Assembly (NCBI GenBank): GCA_029553475.1 | Contig: JAKPKV010000166.1 | Location: 67,520 to 131,519, forward strand | DNA from: Armatimonadota bacterium | Lineage (GTDB): Bacteria; Armatimonadota; Hebobacteria; CAIYQO01 | Direction: 5' to 3' | DNA: 64,000 bases | Part shown: positions 16,915-25,881 of the stretch, in pieces | How the letters are laid out: every line of letters starts with the position of its first letter | Numbering within the stretch: the stretch's first letter is position 1 | Position numbers and translations under genes: made by a program | The notes under the pieces: generated by a model | What the model was told of the DNA's origin: nothing | The model's database searches: none | The model's input: only the letters and a program-made list of their open reading frames with translations

Positions 16915-18165
16915 GTGCGTCCAGCCTGGGTTGCCGTTGATCTCGATGCTATACGCGCGAACCTGCGCGCCATCCGTGCCCATCTCGGGCCGCGGACCGG
17001 CGTGATGGCCGTGGTGAAGGCCGATGCCTACGGCCACGGCCTGTCGCGGGTGGCGCGCGCCGCGCTCGACGGCGGCGCGCAGCTGCTGGGGGTGGCCATC
17101 CCCGAAGAGGTGGCGCGGTTGCGGCAGGCGGGCATCACCGCGCCCACGCTCATCATGGGCTGCTCCTACCCCGATCAGGCGGAGGACATCGTGACGCTGG
17201 ACGCCTCGGCGGTGGTCAGCTATCCCGACGCCGCGCGGGCGCTCGCCGGCGCCGCCCGCGCCCGCGGCGCCCACGCCCGCGTGCACGTGAAGGTGAATAC
17301 CGGCATGGGCCGGGTGGGCGTGCGCTGGGATGAGGCGGTCGCTTTCATTCGCCAGGTGGCGGCGCTGCCCGGCATCGAGCTGGAAGGCGTCATGACCCAC
17401 TTCGCCACCGCGGATTACGAAGACCAGACGTCGGCGCATACCCAGTTCGCCCGCTTCATGGCGGTGCTGGAGGGCGTGGCGCGCCACGGCATCACCCCGC
17501 GCTATCGCCACTGCGCCAACAGCGCGGCGCTCACCTTCCTGCCGGAGACGCAGCTGGACCTGGTGCGGCCGGGCCTCATCCTCTACGGCATCCCGCCGGT
17601 GCCGCTGGCCAGCGATATCCCGCCCGCGACGGGCCACGCCGGCATCCACCCGCCGACCAAGCGCGTGGCGTATGCCCGCGAGCGCACGGAAGAGACGCGC
17701 GACCGCTACGTGCCCTTCCCGCTGCGCCCCGCGCTGTCGCTGAAGGCGCACGTGGTGCAGGTGAATCGCCTGCCGAAAGGCGACGCGGTGGGCTACAGCC
17801 TGACCTATCGCACCACGCGCGACTCTGTCTTCGCGCTGTTGCCGCTCGGCTATGCCGACGGCCTGGCCCGCGCCCTCTCGAACCAGGGATGGGCGCTGCT
17901 GCACGGCCGGCGCGCGCCCATCGCCGGCCGCGTGAGCATGGATCAGACGCTGGTGGACGTCACCGACATCCCCGACGTCGCGGTGGGCGACACCGCCGTC
18001 CTCATCGGCGAGCAGGGCGACGCCCGCATCTCCGCCTGGGAAGTCGGCCTCGCCATGGGCAGCATCGCCTACGAAGCCCTCGTCGGCCTGGGCTCACGCC
18101 TGCCGCGGGTGTATGGGCCGGATGACGAGTCGGGGGCAGACACCGCCGACCCTGCGCGCGGGTGA
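16915..18165 (+). CDS. alr: Alanine racemase
   Basis: A PLP-dependent enzyme interconverting L- and D-alanine for peptidoglycan. The PLP lysine is in VMAVVKADAYGHG, the catalytic Tyr region in GYSLTYRT, and GRVSMDQTLVDVT near the C-terminus is conserved. The protein is 416 residues from a GTG at 16915 (VRPAWVAVDLDAIRANLRAI matches family N-termini, with CCGGAG upstream); an ATG at 16870 would add 15 unconserved residues. About 35 extra residues are inserted between LILYGIPP and LRPALSLKAHV, where most racemases have a short loop. The last 23 bases, including the stop, are part of a direct repeat. Confidence 0.95.
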   Translation: MRPAWVAVDLDAIRANLRAIRAHLGPRTGVMAVVKADAYGHGLSRVARAALDGGAQLLGVAIPEEVARLRQAGITAPTLIMGCSYPDQAEDIVTLDASAVVSYPDAARALAGAARARGAHARVHVKVNTGMGRVGVRWDEAVAFIRQVAALPGIELEGVMTHFATADYEDQTSAHTQFARFMAVLEGVARHGITPRYRHCANSAALTFLPETQLDLVRPGLILYGIPPVPLASDIPPATGHAGIHPPTKRVAYARERTEETRDRYVPFPLRPALSLKAHVVQVNRLPKGDAVGYSLTYRTTRDSVFALLPLGYADGLARALSNQGWALLHGRRAPIAGRVSMDQTLVDVTDIPDVAVGDTAVLIGEQGDARISAWEVGLAMGSIAYEALVGLGSRLPRVYGPDDESGADTADPARG

Positions 18166-18235
18166 AGGAGGACGATGACGACTACGATGACGATGACGAC
18201 TACGATGACCCGCCGACCCTGCGCGCGGGTGAAGG
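18143..18235. repeat. 26-bp direct repeat of the alr gene end around a GAT/TAC simple repeat
   Basis: CCGCCGACCCTGCGCGCGGG plus TGAAGG occurs at 18143-18168, spanning the alr stop, and again at 18210-18235. Between the copies lies a run of GATGACGACTACGATGAC units. It looks like a local duplication of the gene tail. Confidence 0.8.
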
Positions 18236-18267
18236 CGGGGGAGATGGGACGGCGCACGCTGGCCCGA

Positions 18268-19926
18268 TCATCCCGATGCACTCTCGTTCGTGGGGCCGAG
18301 AGCGGCGGCGGCGATAAACACCCCGAAGCCCACGCCGTACAGCAGCCACCAGGCCGACCAGATGTTGCCGGGAAACATCCCGCGGGCGATCAGCCCCAGC
18401 GCGGGAATGCCCCACATGACGATCAGCGTGGCGAGGGCGCGCAGGACGACCTTTTTCGTCGTGAACGCAATCGTCGTCAGGCCGCAGCCGATGCCGATGA
18501 GCAGCACGACGAGCATGACGACCGCCCAGACGATGCCGCCGAACAGGTTCGGGCCGCCGCCCACGCGCAGGACATAGTGCTGGAAGGTCAGCCAGGTTAA
18601 CCAGAGCGTGCCCGCGCTCAACAGCGCGAGCACCCAGCCGTTGAGCTGCGCCGAATACTGCTTCACCGGCGCCGGACGCGGTGCCGGACGCGCGACGGCG
18701 CGCCGCGGCGGCGTGCGCTCCTCGTGGAAAGGGACCACGATCTCCGGCTCCGCTGGTGCTTTCTTTGCGGGCGGCGGGGCATCCACGCTGCCGAAGGGGA
18801 TCTCAATCACCGGTTCCGCCGGCGCGGCTGCCGGGGGCGGCGTGCGGGGGCCGCCCCCGAAATCAATCTCGATCGCCGGCTCGGCCGCCTTTTTCGCGGG
18901 CGCGACCGCGCCGGGGCGGTCCAGGTCGAAGGGAACATGGATCTCCGGTGCCCAGGGGTCGCCATGCCCGCGCGGGTCGGAACCCTCCGGCGCGGGCGCC
19001 TCCTCCCCCGCCCACCAGGCGCGGATACTCTTCGGGCGGTCGGCGCGCTGCACCCGCAGCGCGCTGGTGAGCAAGCGCGCCCACGGCTCCCCGAGGCCAG
19101 TGGGCAGCGTCCACTCGTCCTTGGTGACGCGAAAGAGCCCGACCGGCGGCCGCGTGGCGGTGAGCATCTCCTGCAGCATCACCCCCACCTCGTAGAGGTC
19201 GCTTTCCGGACCGACTTCCAGGCCGGCGATCAACTCCGGCGGGGCGTACTCCGTGGTGAAGGCGCGGGTGGTGCTGTGGGTATGGGCGGTGACGTCCTGC
19301 TTGCAGGCGCCGAAATCAATGAGCACCACGCGGCCATCCGGGGTGAGGATGATGTTGTCGGGTTTGAGGTCGAGGTGGGCGATGTGCGCATCATGTACCG
19401 CCGCCAGCGCGTCCACCAGTTTCTCCATGATCTCGGTGACGCGGGCGGGCGCCAGGCGTCCCCCCGCGGCATCCAGCTCGTCGCGCAGCGTGCGTCCCGC
19501 TACCAGCTCCATCACCAGGTAGGCGGTGCCGAATTCTTTGAAGAGGTTATGCACGGTCACGATGCCCGGATGGCGCAGTCGCGCCAGCGTGCGTCCCTCG
19601 CGAATGAAGCGGTCCAGGCCCTTCGCGAAGGCGTCCTGCTTGGACGGCGGCACGCCCACCCGGCGCGATTCCGTCTCCCGGTGCACGTGTTCGCGCGGAT
19701 AGAACTCCTTGATGGCGACCACCTGTTCCAGCGACACGTTCATGGCGCGGTAGGTGATGCCGAAGCCGCCCTGGCCCAGCGCGTAATCAATGCGGTAGGC
19801 GTCGTCGCGCAGCAGCGTGCCGCTCGCCAGCACGTCGCGCAGCAGCGTGGGCAGGTGCGCCCCGCAGTCCGGACACACCACCGTCGCCGTCGCCACCCCA
19901 TCTTTGTGACACGATAAACACCGCAT
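18268..19926 (-). CDS. Zinc-ribbon Ser/Thr protein kinase with C-terminal membrane domain
   Basis: A 552-residue protein (ATG 19926, MRCLSCHKDG). An N-terminal zinc ribbon (CxxC...CPDC) is followed by a Hanks-type kinase: glycine loop LGQGGFGITY, VAIKEF lysine, HLDLKPDN catalytic loop and DFG. The HLD form lacks the usual Arg before the catalytic Asp (a non-RD kinase). A Pro/Ala linker has three spaced PAIEIDFG/PVIEIPFG/PEIVVPF motifs, then four membrane helices at about 425-545. It is a cytoplasmic-facing membrane kinase whose targets are unknown. It lies 73 bp after the larger kinase with the same ribbon and membrane module, so the pair is probably co-transcribed. Confidence 0.9.
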   Translation of the reverse strand: MRCLSCHKDGVATATVVCPDCGAHLPTLLRDVLASGTLLRDDAYRIDYALGQGGFGITYRAMNVSLEQVVAIKEFYPREHVHRETESRRVGVPPSKQDAFAKGLDRFIREGRTLARLRHPGIVTVHNLFKEFGTAYLVMELVAGRTLRDELDAAGGRLAPARVTEIMEKLVDALAAVHDAHIAHLDLKPDNIILTPDGRVVLIDFGACKQDVTAHTHSTTRAFTTEYAPPELIAGLEVGPESDLYEVGVMLQEMLTATRPPVGLFRVTKDEWTLPTGLGEPWARLLTSALRVQRADRPKSIRAWWAGEEAPAPEGSDPRGHGDPWAPEIHVPFDLDRPGAVAPAKKAAEPAIEIDFGGGPRTPPPAAAPAEPVIEIPFGSVDAPPPAKKAPAEPEIVVPFHEERTPPRRAVARPAPRPAPVKQYSAQLNGWVLALLSAGTLWLTWLTFQHYVLRVGGGPNLFGGIVWAVVMLVVLLIGIGCGLTTIAFTTKKVVLRALATLIVMWGIPALGLIARGMFPGNIWSAWWLLYGVGFGVFIAAAALGPTNESASG

Positions 19927-19999
19927 CGCGACCCCCCGCCGGGAGAACCGTTCCCTCCCGCTCACTCATCTCCATATACGCGCGCCCCGACACGAGCTG

Positions 20000-22765
20000 T
20001 TACCACTTCCCGCCATCCAGCAGATCTTTGACCTGCGATTCCAACCCCACGGCCCTCCCGCCGGGCGTGGGCGCGTCATCCTTCGGCGCGCCGGCGGAGG
20101 GGACATCCGCCTCGCCGTCCGCCGTCTCGGCGGTCGGCGCGATGATGGACGCGACCACCCAGATAGCCAGGCCGAGGCCGAAGACCACGAACCAGCCGGC
20201 GAAGAATGACGCCGGGTGCTGGCGCGTATTGAGCAGGCCGAGGGCCGGCACGCCCAGCGCCAGCATCGTGGCGGCGATGCCCCGCCGCGCGCCGTTCACG
20301 CCCCGCAGGCGGATGACGGTGTCAGCGGTGACCAGGCCCATGCCCAGCGCGAAGACGAGCATCAGCACGCTCCAGAGGATGGCGCCCAGGATATTCGCGG
20401 CGCCGCCGGCCTGGACGTAATGCCATGCCGTGAGGCCGATGAGCGCTAGGCTGCCGACGGTGAGGAGCGCGCGGCCCACGCGCGCCATGCCGGCGGAGCG
20501 GGGCGCGGCGGGGTGCGCGGGCGGCGCGATCGTCTCTCCGGTGGCGGCGTTCACCACGGCCACGGCCGCGCCTTCCCGCTCGAGCTGGTGCTTGATGTCC
20601 CGCGCGACCGCGAGGTCCGGGAAGCGTCCCAGCTCCGCGGGCGCACCCTCGACGAGCCGGCGGGCGTCCGCCGCGCTCAGCGCCAGCAGCGAGCGCACGG
20701 CGGTGATCACTCCCGCCTGCCGCGCAGGCTCCACGCTGAGCAGGCGCAGCGCGAATGCCGGCGGCGGGGGCGGCGGGGGCGGCAGCGCCGTCGGCGGGAG
20801 CAGCCACGCCGCGGCGCCCGCCTCGCGCAGGCCCACCGAGGCCATGCGCGCGAACTCCAGCCGCTCGCGGGCGCGCCGCGCCTCGGACTCGTCAGCGAAG
20901 ATCCACAGGACGTAGGGCAGGCTGTCCACGGCGTGCAGCGCCTCTTTCCGGCCATACTGCAAGATCTCGCAGAGCAGCATCGCCACCTCGACCATGTGCT
21001 CCGCGTCTATCGCGTCCAGCACCAGCTCAACGCGCCGCGCCGGGGCCGCGGTGGGCAGCGCGCGCGGCGGCAGCGTCCACGCGTCGGCGCCCTTCTCGCG
21101 CAGGCCCACCGCCAGCAGGCCGCCCTCTTCTAACTGCTGTTTCAGCAGGTCCGCTTCCAGCGCGTCGTCGCAGCGGCCGATCACCGCCGGGCAGCGCGCG
21201 GCCATGCGCTCGGCTTCCGCCGGCGACAGCCCCATCTTCAGCCTGAGCTGGCGCAGCGCCTCCTCGCGCCGCCCGGCGTGCATGGCGGTCAGCACCAGCT
21301 CGAAATGCTTGACGATCGGCGGCGGCGCGGGCGCTTCCGGCGCTTCTTCCCACGCGTCGCGCTCCCGGTTCCATACCCCCGCGGACGCGCCGGCGCGGAC
21401 CAGCCGGTCCTTGCGCCGCCGCACCTCGCGCGGGCCGTCACATTCCAGCAGGACATAGGGCAGCGCCCCCAGCGCGCGCCGCGCTTCCGCCGGCGTCATG
21501 CCCCAATCCTCCCGCAGGCAGCGCGCCACGTCCTCTCCTCGCGCCGGATGGATCGCCTGCAGGATCAGCCGGTACGCTTTCGCCGGCGTATCGTCGCCGG
21601 GCGGCGCGCAGCACGGACCGTGCCCGATGATGGCCACCCGGGCGCCCTCCGCCTCCAACGCGCGCTGCATCCGCTCAGCCTCCTCACGCGAGACGCCGGT
21701 GGCGGCCGCCTGGGGCAGATGCTCGACGAAGGCCATGGCGTCCATCAGGCTACGGCCCGCCAACTGGTGGATGAGCATGACGAGGCCGTGCTTGTCTTCC
21801 GGCGGGATCGCCAGTACTTGCACGTCCCAGCGCTGCTGACTCGGCGCCATGGCCCACCAGCCGCGGATATCCCCCGGGCGCTCCGTCTGGTGATAATGGA
21901 GCGCCTCCGTCACGATCATGCGCCACGCTTCCGGCACCGCGCGGGGCGTCCAGCCGGCTTGCCGCCGCGTGCCGTTGAAGGGGGGCGGCAGCTCGCCCAT
22001 CAGCACCTCGTACAGCATCACGCCCATCTCGTAGATGTCGCTTTCCGCGGTGAGCCGTTCATCGAGGTCGGCAATCTCCGGGGGGGCGTAATGCGGGCTG
22101 CCGATGCGCGTGGAGCCGGTGACCGAGGAGGCCGTGCGCTTGGCGGCGCCAAAGTCAATGAGCACGGGGCGGCCATCGCCCGCCACCATCACGTTGTCCG
22201 GCTTGATGTCCAGGTGGACCAGCCCGCTGGCATGCACCAGCGCCAGCGCGTCTACCAGTTGCGCGAAGAGCGCGATGATGCGCGCTTCCGCGAGCCGCCC
22301 GTCCGGCGCGCCGCAGAGCTCCTTGCGCAGCGTGGTGTTCGAGATGCACGGCATCTCCAGGTACGCGGTGTTGTTATCGGCGAAGATGGAGAAGACTTTG
22401 ACGATATTCGGGTGGTCGAGGGTGCGCAGGACGTTACCTTCGCGCATGAAGCGCGCCAGCACGGCATCGAACTTCGCCTGACCGTTCGTGGGCATCAACG
22501 CCGCGCCTCCGGCGACGCGGGCAGCGAGGCCGAAGGGGTAGAATTCTTTAATGGCCACCACCTCGCCATCCGCCATGCGCGTGGCCAGGTAGGTTTTCCC
22601 AAATCCCCCGCTGCCCAGCGGGCAGTCCACGCGGAAACGCGCGCGGTCGAGCAGCGTGCCGTCGCTGAGCGTGTCCGCCGTCCATTTGGGCAGCATATAC
22701 CGGCAGCGCGGGCAGTAATCGGCGCCGGAGCTGAAGCCATCCTCTTTACAGTTCGGGCAGCGCAT
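20000..22765 (-). CDS. Zinc-ribbon Ser/Thr kinase with five L7/L12 C-terminal-like domains and membrane module
   Basis: A 921-residue protein (ATG 22765, MRCPNCKEDG). Order: zinc ribbon (Cys 3, 6, 18, 21); Hanks kinase about 44-300 with glycine loop LGSGGFGKTY, Lys73, HLDIKPDN and DFG (non-RD); five tandem repeats at about 314-380, 396-463, 486-555, 577-646 and 670-738; four membrane helices about 764-875; acidic tail. The repeats match the bL12 C-terminal fold pattern, best in repeat 1 (GVSREEAERMQRALEAEGA, like E. coli GVSKDDAEALKKALEEAGA) and repeat 5 (AVRSLLALSAADARRLVEGA). In L7/L12 this domain recruits translational GTPases. What the repeats bind here is unknown. Confidence 0.88.
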   Translation of the reverse strand: MRCPNCKEDGFSSGADYCPRCRYMLPKWTADTLSDGTLLDRARFRVDCPLGSGGFGKTYLATRMADGEVVAIKEFYPFGLAARVAGGAALMPTNGQAKFDAVLARFMREGNVLRTLDHPNIVKVFSIFADNNTAYLEMPCISNTTLRKELCGAPDGRLAEARIIALFAQLVDALALVHASGLVHLDIKPDNVMVAGDGRPVLIDFGAAKRTASSVTGSTRIGSPHYAPPEIADLDERLTAESDIYEMGVMLYEVLMGELPPPFNGTRRQAGWTPRAVPEAWRMIVTEALHYHQTERPGDIRGWWAMAPSQQRWDVQVLAIPPEDKHGLVMLIHQLAGRSLMDAMAFVEHLPQAAATGVSREEAERMQRALEAEGARVAIIGHGPCCAPPGDDTPAKAYRLILQAIHPARGEDVARCLREDWGMTPAEARRALGALPYVLLECDGPREVRRRKDRLVRAGASAGVWNRERDAWEEAPEAPAPPPIVKHFELVLTAMHAGRREEALRQLRLKMGLSPAEAERMAARCPAVIGRCDDALEADLLKQQLEEGGLLAVGLREKGADAWTLPPRALPTAAPARRVELVLDAIDAEHMVEVAMLLCEILQYGRKEALHAVDSLPYVLWIFADESEARRARERLEFARMASVGLREAGAAAWLLPPTALPPPPPPPPAFALRLLSVEPARQAGVITAVRSLLALSAADARRLVEGAPAELGRFPDLAVARDIKHQLEREGAAVAVVNAATGETIAPPAHPAAPRSAGMARVGRALLTVGSLALIGLTAWHYVQAGGAANILGAILWSVLMLVFALGMGLVTADTVIRLRGVNGARRGIAATMLALGVPALGLLNTRQHPASFFAGWFVVFGLGLAIWVVASIIAPTAETADGEADVPSAGAPKDDAPTPGGRAVGLESQVKDLLDGGKW

Positions 22766-22896
22766 GATCGTACCCCTGGTCGGCGGGACCACCGGCCTGT
22801 CGGTTGCCCCGGTCCGTATTGGCAGTACTTCCTTCGGCGCCCGCCGGCCGGATTCCTACCGGGACGGCGGGGGCTTTACAGAAAAATCATGCGCGC

Positions 22897-23943
22897 TCAC
22901 CGCCGCAGGTGCTCGGTGAAAAAGGCCACCGACTTGTTGCCGCCCCAGGCGTGCTCGCCGGGGAAGAGGTCGAGGTCAATGGGCGCGCCGGCGGCGCGGT
23001 AGATGGCCTCCACCGCGCGGTAGGCGGGCAGCGCGGTGTCCAGCTTGAAGCAGGTGTCGTAGATGCCGAGATCAAACAGCAGCGGGGTGGGGGCGATGAG
23101 CCCCTGCAGGTTGGACAGGTCCACCAGGGTGAAGAGGCCGGGGGCGACCTGCATGCCGCAGTAGTTCAGGTCGCGCATGCCGAAGTAGGGCCACTGGTCG
23201 CAGTAGCACATGATCTCGGCGGCCGCGAAGCGCCGGTCGCAGAGCGCCGTCCAGGTGGTCATGGTGCCGCCGCCGCTGAGGCCCATCACCCCCAGGCGGT
23301 CGGCGTCGGCGTTCGGCTGGGTGAGCACGAAGTCGGTGGCGGCCATGCCGTGCGCCACGTTGATGGAGAGGCTGGTCATCCCCAGCATGGTGGCGTGCAG
23401 GTAGTACAGGTTGCACCAGTCGCGGCCGCCGTTGTGGGTGAGGTAGTGCGGCTTCGCCCAGTCGGCGCGCTCGCCCACGCCCATCCAGTCCAGCGCGAAG
23501 GTGACGAAGCCCGCCTGCGCCATTTGCAGGCCGTAGTTATAGTTGGCTCGCTCGATCTCCGCCCGGCGCTCCGGGTCGGAGGCGTTGCCCATCACCGAGT
23601 CCTTGCCGAATTTGCCGTGGCCGTGCCAGCAGAGCAGCGTGGGGCGTTTTTCCCCGGCGGGCAGGTCGGCGGGCCGGTTGATCTGCACCACCGCGGAGAT
23701 GGCCGGGCCGACGTCAATGAGCCAGCGCTGTTTGCGCACGCCGTCTTCCCGCCATTCCGCCACCATCTCCGGGTTCGCCGGCACCCGCTCCGGGAAGGCG
23801 CCCAGCGTGGCGATGACTTTGGGATACACCTCCGCCTTCCACGCCGCGAACGCCGCCGGCGTGCTCCCGGCGAAGTTGCACGCCGGCGTGTGCTGCACCG
23901 CCAGCTCGAAAAACATCCGCTGCGGACTCAGGTTGCGCGCCAT
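22897..23943 (-). CDS. Alpha/beta hydrolase, acetyl-xylan-esterase/dienelactone-hydrolase-like
   Basis: A 348-residue alpha/beta hydrolase. The nucleophile elbow is GLSGGG near residue 230; PTLLCWHGHGKFGKD provides the oxyanion region, and HAWGG near the C-terminus is the likely catalytic His. It resembles the large esterases often annotated acetyl xylan esterase or DUF-type dienelactone hydrolase. No secretion signal is evident, so deacylation would be cytoplasmic. GGAGGTGT three bases before ATG 23943 selects this start over 23970. A repeat-rich gap lies upstream. Confidence 0.85.
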   Translation of the reverse strand: MARNLSPQRMFFELAVQHTPACNFAGSTPAAFAAWKAEVYPKVIATLGAFPERVPANPEMVAEWREDGVRKQRWLIDVGPAISAVVQINRPADLPAGEKRPTLLCWHGHGKFGKDSVMGNASDPERRAEIERANYNYGLQMAQAGFVTFALDWMGVGERADWAKPHYLTHNGGRDWCNLYYLHATMLGMTSLSINVAHGMAATDFVLTQPNADADRLGVMGLSGGGTMTTWTALCDRRFAAAEIMCYCDQWPYFGMRDLNYCGMQVAPGLFTLVDLSNLQGLIAPTPLLFDLGIYDTCFKLDTALPAYRAVEAIYRAAGAPIDLDLFPGEHAWGGNKSVAFFTEHLRR

Positions 23944-24040
23944 ACACACCTCCGGGATGGGGAGTGACACGTGTCACGTTGCGGCCCCGCATATTGCGTA
24001 CACGCCACCGGGTGCGCCTCCGCCCCCGGCAACACCAGAA

Positions 24041-24249
24041 CCCGTTCGTCGTGAGGCACGCAGCGGAGCGGAGTGCCGTGCGAGTGTGCCGCCGGTTGCG
24101 TCCACGCACCAGGGGGACAGTCCCGGTGCAGCCCCTGTGGATCACCTGAGCACGACGTTCAGGGGGACAGTCCCCATTTGACGGCACTCCCCCCTTCGCT
24201 AAAGCTACGGGGGACAAGCCGCGCTGCTGCGTGCCTCACGACGAACGGG
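24041..24249. mobile_element. 209-bp MITE-like element with 24-bp perfect terminal inverted repeats
   Basis: The arms (CCCGTTCGTCGTGAGGCACG..., 24041-24064 and 24226-24249) are perfect inverted copies. Inside lies a second element with two GGGGACAGTCCC cores at 24112-24124 and 24162-24175. There is no open reading frame of note. Related elements occur at 36624-36780 and 41351-41429. The rest of the 394-bp gap 23944-24337 shows nothing further. Confidence 0.82.
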
Positions 24250-24337
24250 ATGGTTTGAACACCTTACACCCCTAACACCCTGCCGAGCCATTCGTCGTCG
24301 CGCCGCCGCCTGCGCATTGGTCGCCTGGCGCGCGCCG

Positions 24338-25534
24338 TTACTCCTCCCGGTTCGCCGCGTTCCACACCTTCGCCGGCAGGCCCCAGAGGTCAATGAAGCC
24401 CTTGGCCAGCCCCTGGTCGAACTGGTCGCCGGTGTCGTAGGTGGCCAGCTCGAAGCGGTAGAGCGAGTGCGGCGACCGGCGGCCGGCGGCCATGCAGGCG
24501 CCTTTGTGCAGCTTCATGCGCACCTCGCCGGTGACCAGGCGCTGCGTCTCGTCAATGAAGGCGTCCAGCGCCAGCCGCAGCGGGCTGAACCAGAGGCCGT
24601 TGTAGATCAGCTCGGTGTATTTCTGCTCGATGCCCGCCTTAAAATGCGCCACCGCGCGCTCCAGGCAGAGCGTCTCCAGCTCGCGATGGGCGGCGAGGAG
24701 CGTCACCGCCGCCGGACACTCGTAGGTCTCGCGCGACTTGATGCCCACCAGCCGGTTTTCGATCATGTCAATGCGGCCCACGCCGTGCGCGCCGGCGAAA
24801 CCGTTCAGCCGCACGATGATGTCCTTCAGGCCCATCGCCTGGCCGTCCAGGCTCACCGGCACGCCGGCGTCAAAGCCGATGGTCACGTAGCCGGGTTCGT
24901 CGGGGGCGTCCAGCGGCGATGTCGTCCACGTCCACACGTCCGCGGGCGGCTCGGCCCACGGGTCCTCCAGCACGCCGGCCTCGCAGCTCTTGCCCCACAG
25001 GTTCACGTCCAGCGAATAGGGGCTCGTCTTCGTCACCGGCACCGGCACGTTGTGCCGCTCGGCGTAGGCGATCTCCTCGTCGCGGGTCATCCCCCACTCG
25101 CGCACCGGCGCGTAGATGCGCATTTGCGGGAAGAGGCACTGCCAGGTCACCTCGAAGCGCACCTGGTCGTTGCCTTTGCCGGTGGAGCCGTGGCAGAGCA
25201 CGCCGGCGCCTTCGCGCTCGGCGATTTCGCCGACGAGCTGGGCGATGAGCGGGCGGGCCAGCGCGGTGGAGACGGGATAGCGCCCCTCGTACATGGCGTT
25301 GGCCTTGATGGCGTGGGCGATATACTCGTCCGCGAAACGCTCCTTGGCATCAATCACGTAGGCCGCCTTCGCGCCGATGGCCAGCGCCTTCTGGCGGATG
25401 CCCGCGTAATCGCGCTCCTCGCCCACGTCAATCGCCACCGCGACGACGTCCATCCCCTTTTCCACCTGCAGCCAGCGGATGATGACCGAGGTGTCCAACC
25501 CCCCGGAATACGCCAGAACGACGGTCTCTGCCAT
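24338..25534 (-). CDS. argG: Argininosuccinate synthase
   Basis: A 398-residue enzyme joining citrulline and aspartate with ATP in arginine synthesis. The PP-loop AYSGGLDTSVIIRWL is at residues 8-22; GKGNDQVRFE, KTSPYSLDVNLWG and the C-terminal helix region match the family, and the length is standard. It stands alone: no argH or other arginine gene is near. A MITE-like element follows its stop, and a GC-rich repeat lies upstream. Confidence 0.97.
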   Translation of the reverse strand: MAETVVLAYSGGLDTSVIIRWLQVEKGMDVVAVAIDVGEERDYAGIRQKALAIGAKAAYVIDAKERFADEYIAHAIKANAMYEGRYPVSTALARPLIAQLVGEIAEREGAGVLCHGSTGKGNDQVRFEVTWQCLFPQMRIYAPVREWGMTRDEEIAYAERHNVPVPVTKTSPYSLDVNLWGKSCEAGVLEDPWAEPPADVWTWTTSPLDAPDEPGYVTIGFDAGVPVSLDGQAMGLKDIIVRLNGFAGAHGVGRIDMIENRLVGIKSRETYECPAAVTLLAAHRELETLCLERAVAHFKAGIEQKYTELIYNGLWFSPLRLALDAFIDETQRLVTGEVRMKLHKGACMAAGRRSPHSLYRFELATYDTGDQFDQGLAKGFIDLWGLPAKVWNAANREE

Positions 25535-25642
25535 GCCCCAACTCCTTCACAACGGTCGCTGCCGTTATTCTACCGCGAGAGGGGAGGCGGGGGCAAGGAG
25601 GGGCGGTCAACGTTGTCCGCATGCTGTGGCGTCTGTCCACCC

Positions 25643-25748
25643 ACCTCTCCCCCCGCCCCTCCCCTGAGCGGGGAGGGGAGCACCGGCTCTGCACACCCAT
25701 CACTCCCCCTTCCCGCTCAGGGAAGGGGGGTGGGGGGTTAGGTGTGCC
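25643..25748. repeat. CCCCTCCCC hairpin repeats upstream of argG
   Basis: Two adjacent hairpins, one built on CTCCCCTGAGCGGGGAG and one on CTCCCCCTTCCCGCTCAGGG with GGGGGGTTAGG, lie in the 347-bp gap 25535-25881. Repeats of this appearance are dispersed in several GC-rich environmental genomes. No gene or promoter is evident in the gap. Confidence 0.7.
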
Positions 25749-25881
25749 ATCACTCGGCGACATGCTGACAGGACTGAACGGTTACCGGTCAGCGTTGCGG
25801 TGTGCCGGGAGGCGTGTCCGGGGCTGCCCCCGCGGGGGGCGGGCGGGCGCGCGGCCCACCCCGGTCGGGGCGGCGATCGGC

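Noticed and set aside
24041-24249. CRISPR array suggested by recurring short palindromes
   Set aside because: Repeats are few, unevenly spaced and part of nested inverted-repeat elements; no cas genes.
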